64,000 nt of DNA from Thalassotalea fonticola. Lineage in GTDB: Bacteria > Pseudomonadota > Gammaproteobacteria > Enterobacterales > Alteromonadaceae. Positions 26,312 to 35,197 of the stretch are shown piece after piece. Under the pieces are notes generated by a model. It was not told where the DNA came from. It saw only the letters and a program-made list of their open reading frames with translations, and did not search any database. Numbering within the stretch: the stretch's first letter is position 1; every line of letters starts with the position of its first letter. A program made the position numbers and the translations under genes. The stretch is taken from positions 1,364,001-1,428,000 of the forward strand of contig NZ_CP136600.1 in assembly GCF_032911225.1 (NCBI RefSeq), in the 5' to 3' direction.

Positions 26312-28000
26312 CTAATTAACTGGTTTCAATTTATTAGTTTTAGCTGTTTTTATTGTTTTTTTCTTTTTCTTACCACCCTTTTTCCAACGATTACCTCGTT
26401 TGAGCACAGCATCTTTCCATTCCGAGTAATCCGGTTCATCGTATTGAACCATAAGCTTGCTTAACTCAGTTTTCATCCGAGCGATCTCGGCTTTATATTC
26501 CACCTTGTCGATGGCATTATTCATTTCACTGGGATCTTTTTCTAAATCATAGAATTCCCATTGATCGACATCATTGTAGAAATGGATCAATTTATAACGC
26601 TGATCTCTGACGCCAAAATGGCGTTTCACCGAATGAAATCCTGGGTATTCGTAATAATGGTAATACAGTGACTGGCGCCAATTCTCTACTGGTTCGCCAG
26701 AAGTGATTGCTGTTAATGATTCGCCCTGAATATCTGCTGGAATGTCCACACCAGCGTAGTCTAAAAAGGTTGGCGCAAAATCGATATTTTGCACTAACTC
26801 GTTCGACACCGAACCGGCGGGTATTTTGCCAGGAAATTGCATCAACAGTGGTGCACGCATTGACTCTTCATACATAAAGCGTTTATCAAACCAGCCATGT
26901 TCACCTAAGTAAAACCCTTGATCGGAAGTGTAAACCACTAAGGTGTTTTCCGATAAACCGTTCGCTTCTAAATAATCCAGTACTTCACCAATGCTTTCAT
27001 CCACGGCGGAAATGGTCGCAAGGTAATCTTGCATATAACGTTGATACTTCCATAACGCCATATCTTTATCATCGAAATTGGCATTGTTCATATCATCATT
27101 ACGTTTTTTATAGGCCGCATTCCAAGTGGCACGTTGCTCTTTGGTTAAACGGGCAAAATGATCAGGCCAGCGGTCGTAACGTAATTCATTGCTGCCTGCT
27201 GCTTTGGTCATTTTTAAATCGTGACCTTCGTACATATCACGGTAGATGTTTAACTTTTGCTCTGCCGCGGCGGTGCGGCCTTGGTAATCATCGAAGTAAG
27301 TTTCCGGTACCGGAAACTTAGTATTTTCATATTGCTGTAAATGACGCAAGGCTGGCATCCAGTTACGATGCGGCGCTTTATGATGCATTAACAGCGCAAA
27401 CGGTTTACTTTTATCTCGTTGTTTATCTAACCACTGCAGGCTGAAATCAGTGACTAAATCGGTGGCGTAGCCTTCCACCCGTTCAACGCCATCTTTGGTG
27501 ATAATATCGGGATTATAATATTCCCCCTGATCGTTCAATATTTTCCAGAAATCAAATTCCAGGCCTTCCGGTTTTTTGCCAATGTGCCATTTGCCAATCA
27601 CCGCAGTTTGATAACCTGCGTGTTTCAACATCTTCGGCCAGGTCGGCTGGCTGCCGTCAAATTTTTGACCGTTATAGGAAAAGCCATTTTTATGGCCAAA
27701 TTTGCCGGTTAACATTGCTGCCCGGCTTGGGCCACATAATGAGTTGGTGACAAAACCTTTATCAAAACGCATCCCATTTTTAGCAATACGATCAAGGTTC
27801 GGCGTAGGTGCCAGTTTTGACACCGGATGACCATAAGCACTCAATGCTTGCACCGCATGATCATCTGACATGATAAACAGTATATTCGGCCGTTGCTCTG
27901 CTGCATTTTCTTTAGCATTGCTTACAGCTGCTGCTGTAGCATGGTGAGCTGTACTGACCACACACAAAGCAAGCAAAGTTTTTAAGATATTTTTTTTCAT
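26312..28000 (-). CDS. S1-family sulfatase 5 with Lys-rich tail
   Basis: 562 residues. The frame is open 18 codons further upstream, but the ATG at 28000 is chosen: it gives a normal signal peptide (MKKNILKTLLALCVV...), has AAAGG upstream, and sits 4 bp after the previous stop. Motifs: PNILFIMSDDHAVQAL, CGPSRAAMLTGK (Cys89), GKWHIGKKPEG, YTSDQGFYLGEHGWFDKR. It is longer than the other sulfatases because of an inserted helical segment around 240-320. The C-terminus is a Lys-rich tail with several KKK runs. It is third in the GH3-led operon. The subgroup resembles SDDH...GEHG sulfatases; the substrate is unknown. Confidence 0.92.
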   Translation of the reverse strand: MKKNILKTLLALCVVSTAHHATAAAVSNAKENAAEQRPNILFIMSDDHAVQALSAYGHPVSKLAPTPNLDRIAKNGMRFDKGFVTNSLCGPSRAAMLTGKFGHKNGFSYNGQKFDGSQPTWPKMLKHAGYQTAVIGKWHIGKKPEGLEFDFWKILNDQGEYYNPDIITKDGVERVEGYATDLVTDFSLQWLDKQRDKSKPFALLMHHKAPHRNWMPALRHLQQYENTKFPVPETYFDDYQGRTAAAEQKLNIYRDMYEGHDLKMTKAAGSNELRYDRWPDHFARLTKEQRATWNAAYKKRNDDMNNANFDDKDMALWKYQRYMQDYLATISAVDESIGEVLDYLEANGLSENTLVVYTSDQGFYLGEHGWFDKRFMYEESMRAPLLMQFPGKIPAGSVSNELVQNIDFAPTFLDYAGVDIPADIQGESLTAITSGEPVENWRQSLYYHYYEYPGFHSVKRHFGVRDQRYKLIHFYNDVDQWEFYDLEKDPSEMNNAIDKVEYKAEIARMKTELSKLMVQYDEPDYSEWKDAVLKRGNRWKKGGKKKKKTIKTAKTNKLKPVN

Positions 28001-28004
28001 TAGA

Positions 28005-29387
28005 TTAACCTTTATTGATAATTTTCTTGGCTTTGTTGACGTTATAATTTCCACCGAATCGAGCTTGCCAACTCCATTGTGGTTGCATCATACGGGCTGA
28101 CCAAGTGTTAAACTGCTGCTCTAAGCGTTTAACAATTTGCGGAAATTGTTTGGCAACGTTATGTTGCTCGGAAATATCTTTAGATAAATGGTAAAGCTCT
28201 GGCTGTTTAACGCCCTTTAACTTCACCAGCTTCCAGTCGTTATCACGAACGGCCCACTGATATAAAAAACGCCAATATAAATTTCGTCCAGCTGGTGCTT
28301 TGAGTTCCTCGGTTAAATAAGGCAGCAAGTTGATGCCATCAAGCTTATTGCCAGGCTTAACATCATCACCCGTAGCAGCAAGTACGGTAGGAAAAACATC
28401 GATGGCCGCAACAGGGAAATCAACCCGGTTATTGGCGGCAATACGTTTTGGCCAATGCATTAAAAACGGCACACGAATGCCGCCCTCAAGTAAGCTACCT
28501 TTCTGTCCTTTTAATGGTGTATTCAACGAAGCATTACCTGAATGTCCTTTAATCGGTTTACCGCCATTGTCGCTGTAAAAAACGATCAGAGTATTATCAA
28601 CTAAGTTCAGCTGCTCTAAAGTGTTATAAACCAAGCCGATACTTCTATCCATGGCATGATGCATCGCTAACATAGTGCGACGGGCTTTATTTTGAACATG
28701 CGAAAATTTTGCTAAATCTTCCGGCTTTGCCTCTAATGGGCCATGAACCGCATTAAAAGGTAAATAGAGAAAGAACGGATTTTTTGCATTTTCTTTGATA
28801 AAGGAAACCGCTTCTCGGCCAAAGGCATCAGTGAGATATTCGCCTTCTACCAATGGCTGTTTATCACGTTGTAATTTCTGTTTCTTACTCGTGCTGGTGT
28901 AATAAGTACTGGCACCATCAATAAAACCAAAAAAACGTTCGAAACCTCGGTTATTCGGATGAAAGTCTTCATCTTTACCTTGATGATCCTTACCGATCCA
29001 GGCAGTGGCATAACCGAGACTTTGTAGTTGCTCACCTAGGTTTACTTCAGATTTAGGTATGCCGGGTTTGACCTTAGAGTTTTGTCGAAATGGCCCACCA
29101 GGATTATCTTCAAAACCAAAACGGTTTTGATAGCGACCGGTTAATAAACCGGCTCTCGATGGACCACAAACGGGTGCCATGGCATAACCGGCACTAAAAT
29201 AGCTACCGTTTTTTGCTAACCTGTCGATATTTGGGCTACTGACATCATTTGACTGATGGTAGCCAACATCAGCATAGCCAAGATCATCGGCTAAAATGAC
29301 AATAATATTGGGTTTAGCGGCTGCAACTGCACTTGCCGGAATCACGGCAAATACAGTTACGGCGATGATAAAAATAATTTTTACCAT
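28005..29387 (-). CDS. S1-family sulfatase 6
   Basis: 460 residues. Signal peptide (1-23), PNIIVILADDLGYADVGYH, CGPSRAGLLTGR (Cys74), GKDHQGKDEDFHPNNRGFERF (Asp in place of the usual Trp in the GKWH motif), FYSDNGGKP, and RVPFLMHWPKR. It is second in the operon: the start lies 3 bp after the GH3 stop, so translation is likely coupled, and the next sulfatase starts 4 bp after its stop. The GKDH variant sits at an active-site Lys/His stretch and may bear on substrate choice. Maturation needs a formylglycine-generating system located elsewhere. Confidence 0.93.
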   Translation of the reverse strand: MVKIIFIIAVTVFAVIPASAVAAAKPNIIVILADDLGYADVGYHQSNDVSSPNIDRLAKNGSYFSAGYAMAPVCGPSRAGLLTGRYQNRFGFEDNPGGPFRQNSKVKPGIPKSEVNLGEQLQSLGYATAWIGKDHQGKDEDFHPNNRGFERFFGFIDGASTYYTSTSKKQKLQRDKQPLVEGEYLTDAFGREAVSFIKENAKNPFFLYLPFNAVHGPLEAKPEDLAKFSHVQNKARRTMLAMHHAMDRSIGLVYNTLEQLNLVDNTLIVFYSDNGGKPIKGHSGNASLNTPLKGQKGSLLEGGIRVPFLMHWPKRIAANNRVDFPVAAIDVFPTVLAATGDDVKPGNKLDGINLLPYLTEELKAPAGRNLYWRFLYQWAVRDNDWKLVKLKGVKQPELYHLSKDISEQHNVAKQFPQIVKRLEQQFNTWSARMMQPQWSWQARFGGNYNVNKAKKIINKG

Positions 29388-29390
29388 GGA

Positions 29391-31700
29391 TTATTTCTCG
29401 ACCAAAGAAAACGATTTAGATTGAGTATTATCCGATGCAGTACCAATAAATAACTTGAATTCACCCGCCTCTGCACCAAAGCTCATATCTTGGCGATAAA
29501 AAGCTAGGTCTTGTTCAGTAATGGTGAAGGTAATGACTTTACTTTCGCCTTTTTTAAACATCGACTTGTCAAAACCTTTTAGCTCTTTCACCGGACGGGT
29601 TGCTGAGCCGACTAAATCTTGAATATAGAGTTGCACCACCTCTTCACCATCGTATTGACCGGTATTAGTGACCTTAACCGAGGCTTCAATGCTGCCGCCC
29701 ATGGTCATGGTATCGCTTGAAAGTTTAATTTCGCCATAGTCAAAACTGCTATAACTCAAGCCATGACCAAACGCGTACAACGGAGTATTCTCCAAGTTTT
29801 CATAACGCGAGGTATAATTTTGCTTTTTCAACGGGATGCTAGGGTTAAAAGGTCGACCAGTACTTTTCATGCTGTGATAGACCGGGATCTGGCCAACATT
29901 ACGCGGAAAAGAAACCGGCAGTTTGCCTGACGGGTTATAATCTCCTAACAACACATCGGCAATGGCATGGCCGCCCATGGTGCCACTAAACCAGGTTTCT
30001 AAGATGGCATCAACATTATCATTAGCCCAATTAAGACTTAATGGCCGGCCATTCATTAACACCAAGACGATAGGCTTGTTAAGTTTTTTCAGCTCTTTAA
30101 GTAGTGCTAATTGATTACCTGGCAAGGTCAATGATGTGCGGCTTGAGGCTTCGCCAGTCATTTTTTGACTCTCCCCCATAACAACAACAATGACCTCAGA
30201 TTTTTTCGCCGCTACCATGGCAGCACCAAAGCCTTTATTGCTATTACTTTGATAGTTATAGCTTGCACCCTTGGCGAAATTGATTTTTACGTCCTTGCCA
30301 AGTTTCGCCTTTAACCCTTCCAATACGGTAACCGGTTGCGTCTTTCTATCTCCGGCGCCAGCCCATGAACCAATGATGTCAGCTTTACTGTTGGCCAAAG
30401 GACCAATTAATGCAATAGAGTTTAGCGTGTGCGACAGCGGTAAAGTTTGTTTGTCATTTTTCAATAACACCATAGATTTTCGCGCGACATCTTGTGCGGC
30501 AAGTAAGTTTTCTTGACTCAGCACTACTTTTTTCTCACGCGAAAGATCAGAGTAACGATATGGGTCTTCGAATAACCCTAAACGGTATTTCATTTCTAAA
30601 ATACGGCGAACAGATTTATCTATGGTAGCAATATTAACCTTGTTTTCTGTAACTGAGGCTTCAAGGTGCTTAAAATAATTTTGTCCAACCATATCCATAT
30701 CTGCGCCGGCATTGAATGCCAATTCAGCAGCGTGCTTACTGTCCTTGGCAAAACCATGCTTTACCAGCTCTTCAACCGCGGTATAGTCGGTAACAACAAA
30801 GCCTTCAAAGCCCCATTCCTTGCGTAAGATTTCATCCAGTAAATATTTATTGGCGGTAGCTGGTACACCATTTAAGTCATTAAAAGCGGTCATGAACGTT
30901 GCCACGCCGGCATCAACTAGGGCTTTAAACGGCGGTAAATGTATACTGCGTAAAGTACGCTCAGAAACATCAGTCGAGTTATAATCACGTCCACCTTCAG
31001 CAGCGCCGTAAACGGCATAATGCTTCGCTGTTGCCATAATGGTATCCGTCTTCGACAAGTCATCCCCCTGGAAGCCTTTTACTCGGGCAAGGGCCACTTG
31101 CGTGCCTAAATAAACATCTTCGCCGGCACCTTCAGAAATACGTCCCCAACGTGGATCACGCGAAACATCGACCATAGGGGCAAAGGTCCAATGCAAGCCT
31201 TCGGCAGAAGCTTCTTCGGCTGATACTCGTGCACTTTTCTGGATCGCCTGTAAATCCCAAGATGCAGCTTCACCGAGGGAAATTGGAAAAATAGTGCGAT
31301 GACCATGAATAACGTCGTAGCCAAATATTAATGGAATACCTAAGCGAGTTTCTTCAACAGCAATTTTTTGTAATGCGCGAGTCCTATTCGCTCCTAAAGT
31401 ATTAAAAACAGCGCCAACATGACCAGCTTTAATCTGCTTAACGTAATCTTTATTGCGATAAGAACCTGTAAGAACACCATTACCGGCCTGTAAATCTAAC
31501 TGACCAATTTTTTCCTTCAAGGTCATTTTAGCCATTAAATCACTGATGAAGGCATCCATGACTTTACTGTCATCTTGCCAAATTGTTTCTGCTACCGATA
31601 TTGGTGCGCTGCTTTGATTTGGAAGAGATTGTGCGTGGGCTGATGAGCCAACCAATGCACAAGAGATAATAAGGGGGAGTAGTTTTGTTTTCATTTTCAC
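29391..31700 (-). CDS. bglX: GH3 family beta-glucosidase-like enzyme (BglX type)
   Basis: 769 residues with a signal peptide (1-23, AHA). GH3 N-terminal barrel (about 50-380) with PMVDVSRDPRWGR, KHY (226-228), and the nucleophile Asp305 in GFVVTDYTAVE. GH3_C alpha/beta domain (about 400-620) with the acid/base-bearing GESQKMTGEASSR, and a C-terminal FnIII-like domain (about 680-760). This is the complete BglX layout of periplasmic exo-acting beta-glycosidases. It leads an operon with sulfatases 6, 5 and 4, under an ECF promoter whose -10 ends 25 bp before the ATG. It probably removes terminal beta-linked sugars from desulfated oligosaccharides; the exact sugar is uncertain. Confidence 0.9.
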   Translation of the reverse strand: MKMKTKLLPLIISCALVGSSAHAQSLPNQSSAPISVAETIWQDDSKVMDAFISDLMAKMTLKEKIGQLDLQAGNGVLTGSYRNKDYVKQIKAGHVGAVFNTLGANRTRALQKIAVEETRLGIPLIFGYDVIHGHRTIFPISLGEAASWDLQAIQKSARVSAEEASAEGLHWTFAPMVDVSRDPRWGRISEGAGEDVYLGTQVALARVKGFQGDDLSKTDTIMATAKHYAVYGAAEGGRDYNSTDVSERTLRSIHLPPFKALVDAGVATFMTAFNDLNGVPATANKYLLDEILRKEWGFEGFVVTDYTAVEELVKHGFAKDSKHAAELAFNAGADMDMVGQNYFKHLEASVTENKVNIATIDKSVRRILEMKYRLGLFEDPYRYSDLSREKKVVLSQENLLAAQDVARKSMVLLKNDKQTLPLSHTLNSIALIGPLANSKADIIGSWAGAGDRKTQPVTVLEGLKAKLGKDVKINFAKGASYNYQSNSNKGFGAAMVAAKKSEVIVVVMGESQKMTGEASSRTSLTLPGNQLALLKELKKLNKPIVLVLMNGRPLSLNWANDNVDAILETWFSGTMGGHAIADVLLGDYNPSGKLPVSFPRNVGQIPVYHSMKSTGRPFNPSIPLKKQNYTSRYENLENTPLYAFGHGLSYSSFDYGEIKLSSDTMTMGGSIEASVKVTNTGQYDGEEVVQLYIQDLVGSATRPVKELKGFDKSMFKKGESKVITFTITEQDLAFYRQDMSFGAEAGEFKLFIGTASDNTQSKSFSLVEK

Positions 31701-31724
31701 CGATTCTTTTTTAATACATATTAA

Positions 31725-31754
31725 TAAAGAGCGGTTAACAGCAAAAATCCGTAA
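31725..31754 (-). promoter_or_regulatory. ECF-type promoter, site 6 (GH3-sulfatase operon)
   Basis: Minus strand TTACGGA-15 nt-GCTCTTTA, 25 bp before the GH3 ATG at 31700, giving a short leader. Confidence 0.82.
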
Positions 31755-31779
31755 TCAAACTGTAAAATTTAATTAATTT

Positions 31780-31816
31780 AAAAAAACGACTAGTCATGAA
31801 TATGACTAGCCGTTTT
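31780..31816 (-). terminator. Terminator of the TonB-dependent receptor gene
   Basis: On the minus strand a 15-bp stem with one mismatch (AAAACGGCTAGTCAT arm, 4-nt loop) followed by a run of six or more T, 72 bp after the receptor stop. Confidence 0.8.
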
Positions 31817-31887
31817 ATAGTAGGCAATTGAGTTAAGTAAATAAACCTAGCTAACTTCCTTGCCCAAAAAAGACTCGCTAAAAATAT

Positions 31888-34698
31888 TTATAAACGGGCG
31901 GTTATCGATAATGAAATAGTACGCCCTGAATCAGAAACATTTTTTATTGATCCACTTTCATTATAATCGATGATCGCTTCATCGGTAATATTAGAAATAC
32001 CTAAACCAATATTGACGTACCTAACTGGTTTATAATTAACGCTGGCATTAAAGGTACTCGATGGACGTCGGTAATGGTCAGGGGTATCGGCAATGCCAAG
32101 TTTACGAGATCTTTCACTGCGATAGACATGACTTAAACGCGCATCAAATTTAGTACCATCGTAGTATAAGGTAGTAGCAGCATTATCTTTAGATACATTC
32201 TTCAACAAATCCGGACGAGAATTGTCAATATAGGTATAGTTAACTTTGATGCCGGTATTGGATAAAAATGAAGGCAAATAACTAAACGGCTGTTCAAAAC
32301 CGATGGTAGTCCCTTGAATGATTGCCCCGGTATCGTTTATTTTCTCATCGTAGTTTATATCTGTGTTGTACACTTGCTCGGTTTCAAGGTGATACACAGG
32401 TGTGCTTTTAACGCTGGTAAGCTGACCAGTTAAAGTGTCAATATCTTTATAGAACCAAGCAAAGGTTAGCGCCGAGGATTCATCGAAGTACCACTCTACA
32501 CTTAAATCAACATTTTCTGAAACAAAGGCATCTAATTCAGGATCAGGCGAAGTCAGTGTGTTACTGCCCTTATTGTATTTATCTAGCAACTTCAAATCTT
32601 CGCGTAGTGGTCTCGTCATAGTGCTGCTCCACGCGGTACGAATGACCCAATCATCGCCTGGCAGGTAACGCAAATTCAAACTTGGTAAATAATTATCATA
32701 ACTACGTTCACTGGTAAGGTTTTCGTCTAACACTGCAGAAATTTCTGATTGATAGGTAGGATCTAACAACGGATCACCACTGGCTTCATCAATAAAGCCC
32801 GAAGTACCTCTGCCGGTGACAAACTGATCAGTATGTACGTATCTTAAGCCTAGATTACCAGTAAAATCTCCTGCTGCATTTTCAAAGTTTAAACGTACAT
32901 ATGCAGCTGTAATATCTTCTTTTAGATCATCATCAATACCGGGGTTATAAATTACATTGTCTGCTTCGATAGCAGCAGCTCGTAACATTTCAGAAGTCCA
33001 GTTATTGTGCTGTATAATCTTTTCCATGTCAGTAACTGGCCAGAAAAAGTCCTCCATCGGAGTATCTAATGCACCGTCGAACCAGTCTCCTCGTGAAGGT
33101 TCAACAATACGTGTTTCAATGCTTTCTGGGCTAATAGGCAAGCCGGCGAGCTTATTACCAAAATTAGCCGATGGTTTTAGTGCTAAAGATTCATCCTCAG
33201 TGTAATGTAGGCCAAACTGAATAAACGTTGGCATAATAAAGTCATTATCAAAATCAAATTCATATTCACCGTCAAAATCAAGCCCCCACGAGTTGCTTTC
33301 AAATTCTGCATCAAGTCGTTGCCCGTTTACCGTTAAGGGTTTGAATTCGAGCTCATTAGGGTAATTGACAAACTCTGTTTGCCAAACACTGTCGATGTCA
33401 GCACCATACATCTTCACATCTAACGAATTGGTTGCTAACGCACTTTTCCCTTCTACCTGGAATTGGGTGGTTTTTGATTTGGATAAGTTAGCGCCAAAGT
33501 TAAACGTCCAAGCGTCATACAAGTATTCAACATCAACAAATGCAACCGCGGTATCACTCTCACGTTCATTAAGTTGGTTAGTGACTTCCAAACCGGCATT
33601 GGTATTATGAAAAGCATTTAAATATATTCTTTCGTCTTCGCTAAAATTGTCCGACTCATAGACACTCGATTCAACAAAATCGTTATTAAGGTTGCTGGCA
33701 AATTTACCCGTTTTGGTCTTAATACGCGCTTGCGAGCGATTTTTAACTTCATCATAACCACTATAGAACACTTCGCCAAAAACCTTTAATTCAGGCGTTG
33801 GTCGCCACTCAAGGTTAACAAAGGCAGCACTTCGTTCACGGAAATTCTGATCTAATGCGTAGTTGACTGATGCTGGTAGATAAAAAGTATCATTTAGATC
33901 ATTATCACCATTAAAATCTGCCCCTTGCTGCTCTTCGGTGTGTTTTTGTTTCGGATCCGCACTCAAGCTTTTTTGCGTTTCAGTATCATACTGTAAGTTA
34001 TTAACACCAATGGTAAAGCCTAAACTATCGTCAAGATATAAGTCTGAAAAAACGGCTAAAACATCTGAGTTGGTATCATCAGAATTTGATGGTTTAGTCG
34101 CCGTTGCTTTAAAACGAATTGCTCTTTTGCCTATGTCAAAAGCACGGATACTTTTTAAATTGACAACACCTGCCAAACCACCTTCAACCACATCAGCGGA
34201 CGAAGTTTTGTGCACTTCTACTCGGCTCATAAAAGCCGCGGGCATCACTTGGGAGTCGAAAAAACGCTCCTCAGAAAGTGATGTACTAATTACCCGGCCA
34301 TTATAAAGTGTGCGGTTAAAGTAACCCGGTAAACCACGAATACTGGTACCACTAACCACGCCATCGTCACCCCGGTCTACTTGTACCCCAGCAATACGCT
34401 CTAATACATCACCGATTTCTACATCTGGTAATTTACCAATGTCTTCCGCTGAAATGACATCCATACCAATGTCTGCATGCCGCTTGTGAGAAAGCGCTTT
34501 ACTTAAACTATCTTTAAAACCGGTTACCACAATAACTTCGGTTTCTTCATTGTCTTTAATGCGTTTGGCTTTTTTTTCTGCTGCAGTTGCTGCCTTAGCA
34601 ACCTCAACGTCAGCATCATCTTGCGCGGCGTAAACACTACCAACATTTATACCAATAATAATAGCCAAGGCACTTAGTTTAAATTTGTTTTTTTTCAT
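31888..34698 (-). CDS. TonB-dependent receptor (TIGR01782-like), transport type
   Basis: 936 residues. Signal peptide (1-24), TonB-box-like region with EVIVVTGF, plug domain (about 55-185) containing GKLPDVEIGDVLERIAGVQ and SIRGLPGYFNRTLYNG, then a 22-strand-type barrel ending in SLSITARL. There is no N-terminal STN domain, so this one should import and not signal. It is closely related to the receptor at 37753, with near-identical plug motifs. It is divergent from the Ig-repeat lipoprotein at 35198, the usual receptor/surface-binder pairing, and each has its own ECF promoter in the shared gap. It probably imports oligosaccharides of the target glycan. Confidence 0.93.
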   Translation of the reverse strand: MKKNKFKLSALAIIIGINVGSVYAAQDDADVEVAKAATAAEKKAKRIKDNEETEVIVVTGFKDSLSKALSHKRHADIGMDVISAEDIGKLPDVEIGDVLERIAGVQVDRGDDGVVSGTSIRGLPGYFNRTLYNGRVISTSLSEERFFDSQVMPAAFMSRVEVHKTSSADVVEGGLAGVVNLKSIRAFDIGKRAIRFKATATKPSNSDDTNSDVLAVFSDLYLDDSLGFTIGVNNLQYDTETQKSLSADPKQKHTEEQQGADFNGDNDLNDTFYLPASVNYALDQNFRERSAAFVNLEWRPTPELKVFGEVFYSGYDEVKNRSQARIKTKTGKFASNLNNDFVESSVYESDNFSEDERIYLNAFHNTNAGLEVTNQLNERESDTAVAFVDVEYLYDAWTFNFGANLSKSKTTQFQVEGKSALATNSLDVKMYGADIDSVWQTEFVNYPNELEFKPLTVNGQRLDAEFESNSWGLDFDGEYEFDFDNDFIMPTFIQFGLHYTEDESLALKPSANFGNKLAGLPISPESIETRIVEPSRGDWFDGALDTPMEDFFWPVTDMEKIIQHNNWTSEMLRAAAIEADNVIYNPGIDDDLKEDITAAYVRLNFENAAGDFTGNLGLRYVHTDQFVTGRGTSGFIDEASGDPLLDPTYQSEISAVLDENLTSERSYDNYLPSLNLRYLPGDDWVIRTAWSSTMTRPLREDLKLLDKYNKGSNTLTSPDPELDAFVSENVDLSVEWYFDESSALTFAWFYKDIDTLTGQLTSVKSTPVYHLETEQVYNTDINYDEKINDTGAIIQGTTIGFEQPFSYLPSFLSNTGIKVNYTYIDNSRPDLLKNVSKDNAATTLYYDGTKFDARLSHVYRSERSRKLGIADTPDHYRRPSSTFNASVNYKPVRYVNIGLGISNITDEAIIDYNESGSIKNVSDSGRTISLSITARL

Positions 34699-34834
34699 TT
34701 TAATCCCCTTTAGTATTTCCGTTTTTAATCAATAATTTTCTATCGCTATCACCAAATATTGTTCATCTTGGTTAGCTTTATATTTGAGGTTTGATTACAG
34801 TTTTTCTTGTCAGTAACTTTCGCCATTCCATTTA

Positions 34835-34864
34835 TAAAGAGCGATAAAATTTAAATATCCACAA
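34835..34864 (-). promoter_or_regulatory. ECF-type promoter, site 7 (transport receptor)
   Basis: Minus strand TTGTGGA-15 nt-GCTCTTTA, ~137 bp before the start at 34698. Confidence 0.75.
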
Positions 34865-34993
34865 TAAAAAGTTACAAATTATTTACATTAGGGAAAGGCA
34901 CTTTATTGACTTGAAGCGAGAATAATTTCAGCGACCTTGAATCTTCATATTTGATTAAAAATGCCGTAATTTGTGCTTTTAACACAAATTACA

Positions 34994-35023
34994 TTACGGA
35001 TTTATCTTTGTAGATGCTCTTTA
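34994..35023 (+). promoter_or_regulatory. ECF-type promoter, site 8 (surface Ig lipoprotein)
   Basis: Plus strand TTACGGA-15 nt-GCTCTTTA, ~175 bp before the ATG at 35198. The 499-bp divergent gap 34699-35197 has no gene. Confidence 0.82.
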
Positions 35024-35197
35024 TTAGAGAGCTGGTTACAACTTGAACTGTGTAATACAGCACAAGCTAAAAACCCAAAGCCGTTTTAATTACTATTAAA
35101 AGGCTTGTTTCACCAAACTTGCTCTGGGCATTTGTTGATATTTATGTCGGCACATGTCGCTGCAGAGTTGCATTTAACAAATTTATAAGGATAAAAA

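Noticed and set aside
33938..34306. Plus-strand open frames antisense to the TonB-dependent receptor
   Set aside because: Shadows of the plug-domain coding sequence. The same kind of frame appears antisense to the second receptor, as expected from shared codons.
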